From Chloroflexota bacterium (GTDB taxonomy: Bacteria > Chloroflexota > Anaerolineae > Aggregatilineales > Phototrophicaceae): 64,000 nt of DNA. The notes beneath the pieces are model-generated. The model searched no databases. It had not been told where the DNA came from and worked only from the letters and a program-made list of their open reading frames with translations. Numbering within the stretch: position 1 is the stretch's first letter; each line of letters opens with the position of its first letter. The DNA is taken from NCBI GenBank assembly GCA_026708115.1, contig JAPOVL010000019.1:62001-126000 (forward strand), in the 5' to 3' direction. The translations under genes and the position numbers were made by a program. Shown here piece by piece: positions 62,085-64,000 of this stretch.

Positions 62085-64000
62085 GTTTTCTCCCGCCGCT
62101 GCACAAATACGAGAATCAAGGTTGCAAGCACGTAGGCGCCGCAACCAAGCCACAACACCGATGCGAAGCCCGATGTGATCGAAAGCAGAACGGCCGCGAC
62201 CGAGCCCACGACCGTCATCAGCCCGTTCACGGACCAGGCCACAGCCACCTGTCGCCGGTCGCTGCGGCCAATGAAATCAAGCGCTTGTGGAAAAGGGATG
62301 CCCATGCACATCGCCAGCGGAAGCGTGAGAACTATGACAACCAAGCCACGGGAGATCAAGCTCGCGGCGAGCAGTTCTTGACTAACTACGGGCCAGGCCA
62401 GGCTCCATGCCAGCGCGAGGATGGCTATAGTCGCGGTAGTCAATTGCGGACGCCTCTCCAGATAATCGCGGAAGAATCTTTGGCTGATGCCGCTGCCAAG
62501 ACCGCCGCCCACAAGAAACGTCGCCAGTACTATTGTCACGGCAAATGTAGGATGACCAAGGAAGAGCCGCGTCTGCTGGATCGCGTAGATTTCCAGCGCA
62601 ATGAAACCCAGGCCCAACATGGCGAAGAACGCGGGCATTGCTCTTGTAGCTTGGACTTCCGCCCGACGCCAATGACGAATGTAGAGCAGCGCCAAGACCA
62701 GAGACACGAGCGCGACAACAACTGCCAATGGGATCAAGGTCATTGGAATCCCGCGTTCGAACTGAAAGAAGTAAGGCCTGTCATCTGTGGGCGCAGAGAT
62801 GTCATCGGCGCTCGCGTCAACTAAAGTATCAAACGACTCCTCGCCACTGTCTACCGCATCCAGGGGCGGGCGCGCCAAGACATGGGGCAAGAGCAAGGGT
62901 GTGAAACCAACTTCGCGCGCGATCGCGCCCAATACAAGTGAATCGTCTTTCGTGTAGGGCGCGGCGCCGATCATCAGAAGAGGAACCGGCGGATCGCTTT
63001 TCTCATCGACTATCGCCACGAGATGTTTCATAGCCCGCTGATCTGTCAAGCCCAGGCCGCGCAAAGCGGAAAGCGCCGTCGATACGGCGCGCGTCAAGGT
63101 GATCTCGTCGTAGAGCTTGAGCGCGATCTGCCCGCCGTCCTTGAGCCGCGCCAGATAATCCGCGAAGGCCTCCGCGGTGTAAATGGTGTTCTCGGATAGC
63201 GCATACCCGCCCCGCTCCGCGGCCAATGTGACAACTTGAGACAGATAGATCAAATCATAGTCCTCGGCCGCGCGGCGCAGCGCGCTGCGCCCATCGTCGA
63301 TGATCAGCTCAACTTCCGGTCGCCCATATAGATCCCCGTGGATGCCGCGCCATTCGTCAACGAGTGCCACGCTCGCCGGGTTGACTTCGACAGCGGTGAC
63401 CATCTGCGCCTTGCCCTGCAAGGCGAAATAAACATCCAGCCCAGCGCCCGGACCAATGATAAAGACGCGTTCCGGTTGCTCTGTCGCAAATGGGAAAAAG
63501 CCGATGTCTCTAATCAGGTCTTGCCGGGCCGCTGCCGAGGGCATAATTGACGCGGCGCCGCCGTCGACATAGATGCGCATGGAAGCGCTATCACCCGGTT
63601 CCACCAGGTCCGTGCGCGCCAAGGCATCCCAATGGCTTTGCAGTATTTTGCCGCCCGCCTGCAAGGGATCGCTTATTGCCTTTCTTGTCGCCAGCGACGC
63701 CATGTCGATATCAAGGAAGTTAGCCGCAACATTGCCGCCAAACAGCACAGCGGACAAGGCGAGGCAGAGCGCCACGATCCAGCGGCTGTGGCGCGTAACC
63801 AGGTAGATGCCGCCTATAGCGAAGCCTATAGCCGCGATCAGCGCGGCGTCGATCGCGCCAAATCGATCCAGCAGCGGAATGGCGATCAACGCGGCGACCC
63901 CGGCGCCCATCAAGTCGCTCATATACAGCAGACGGCTCGCCGCCGGGCTCTGGCTGAAGAGCGACGACATCGCCAAGCCGAAGAAAATGTAAGGCAACGC
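62081..64000 (-). CDS. Membrane protein with spermidine synthase-like domain (5' end outside window)
   Basis: About 640 residues are visible; the frame is open at the right edge and the usual first membrane helices are missing, so the N-terminus lies outside. Order: a few helices, a soluble Rossmann domain with FIIGPGAGLDVYFAL, TAVEVNPASVALVDEW, IIDDGRSALRRA and YDLIYLS, as in polyamine synthases, then about seven C-terminal membrane helices. This fits the fused MFS/spermidine-synthase proteins common in environmental bacteria. Whether it makes polyamines or methylates something is not known. Coupled to the S9 peptidase by a 4-bp overlap. Confidence 0.82.
   Translation of the reverse strand, partial: ALPYIFFGLAMSSLFSQSPAASRLLYMSDLMGAGVAALIAIPLLDRFGAIDAALIAAIGFAIGGIYLVTRHSRWIVALCLALSAVLFGGNVAANFLDIDMASLATRKAISDPLQAGGKILQSHWDALARTDLVEPGDSASMRIYVDGGAASIMPSAAARQDLIRDIGFFPFATEQPERVFIIGPGAGLDVYFALQGKAQMVTAVEVNPASVALVDEWRGIHGDLYGRPEVELIIDDGRSALRRAAEDYDLIYLSQVVTLAAERGGYALSENTIYTAEAFADYLARLKDGGQIALKLYDEITLTRAVSTALSALRGLGLTDQRAMKHLVAIVDEKSDPPVPLLMIGAAPYTKDDSLVLGAIAREVGFTPLLLPHVLARPPLDAVDSGEESFDTLVDASADDISAPTDDRPYFFQFERGIPMTLIPLAVVVALVSLVLALLYIRHWRRAEVQATRAMPAFFAMLGLGFIALEIYAIQQTRLFLGHPTFAVTIVLATFLVGGGLGSGISQRFFRDYLERRPQLTTATIAILALAWSLAWPVVSQELLAASLISRGLVVIVLTLPLAMCMGIPFPQALDFIGRSDRRQVAVAWSVNGLMTVVGSVAAVLLSITSGFASVLWLGCGAYVLATLILVFVQRREKT

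Noticed and set aside
1..64000. CRISPR arrays, insertion sequences, integrases or attachment sites.
   Set aside because: No regularly spaced repeats, transposase motifs or terminal inverted repeats were seen.

Overview
The window reads as bacterial chromosome, moderately GC-rich, with many GTG and TTG starts, tightly packed same-strand runs and no insertion sequence, phage or CRISPR signal. The gene set suggests a free-living or host-associated member of the Chloroflexota (Anaerolineae or Caldilineae-like). The pointers are an mreBCD-mrdA-minCDE-rodA run, a LysM lipoprotein rich in Thr, Glu and Pro, TTG starts, and an accessory half full of phytanoyl-CoA dioxygenases, enolase-superfamily enzymes, short-chain dehydrogenases and sulfatases. 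This placement is an inference from gene content; no rRNA or marker tree is available here.

Layout. 1-9209 (minus strand) holds a phosphohexomutase cut by the window edge, a Clp/Hsp100-type AAA+ protein with a degenerate first ATPase module, a GH3 hexosaminidase, an unusual esterase-CapA fusion, an orphan response regulator with Glu in place of the phospho-acceptor Asp, and tilS. 9413-20638 (plus) is a cell-shape and division block: mreB, mreC, mreD, a class B penicillin-binding protein, an unknown polytopic membrane protein, minC, minD, minE, a rodA/ftsW-type SEDS protein, then gltX and tRNA-Gln(CUG). 20719-33042 is mixed housekeeping: two unknown membrane proteins, an AlbA_2/HATPase regulator, ribosomal protein L19 with a well-formed promoter and leader hairpin, a LysM lipoprotein, uppP, crcB, an MFS exporter, a B3/4-domain protein, a methyltransferase, a TauE/SafE exporter and an aminotransferase.

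33122-60175 is an accessory catabolic region. A ThDP enzyme is followed by a minus-strand operon (SDR, amidase, lactate-permease-family transporter, DegT aminotransferase). Then comes a plus-strand run of about 10 kb: sugar-type ABC binding protein, two permeases, a sulfatase without a signal peptide, an unknown 461-residue protein, a PhyH dioxygenase, a large FAD oxidoreductase and a second PhyH protein whose HxD iron motif reads HSG. An enolase-superfamily enzyme, a DapA-family enzyme, an SDR and a second cytoplasmic-looking sulfatase follow. Together they look like an uptake and degradation route for a small sulfated compound, probably a sugar or sugar acid, that is desulfated inside the cell. 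No ABC ATPase and no formylglycine-generating enzyme is encoded here. Glycogen phosphorylase, a Gfo/Idh/MocA dehydrogenase plus sugar isomerase pair, an S9 peptidase and a membrane-fused spermidine synthase-like protein (cut by the right edge) close the window.

The observations I would look at first are the intracellular-sulfatase locus with its HSG-type PhyH protein, the rplS leader hairpin, the degenerate Clp module, the Asp-to-Glu response regulator, the esterase-CapA fusion, and the unknown membrane protein between the penicillin-binding protein and MinC.
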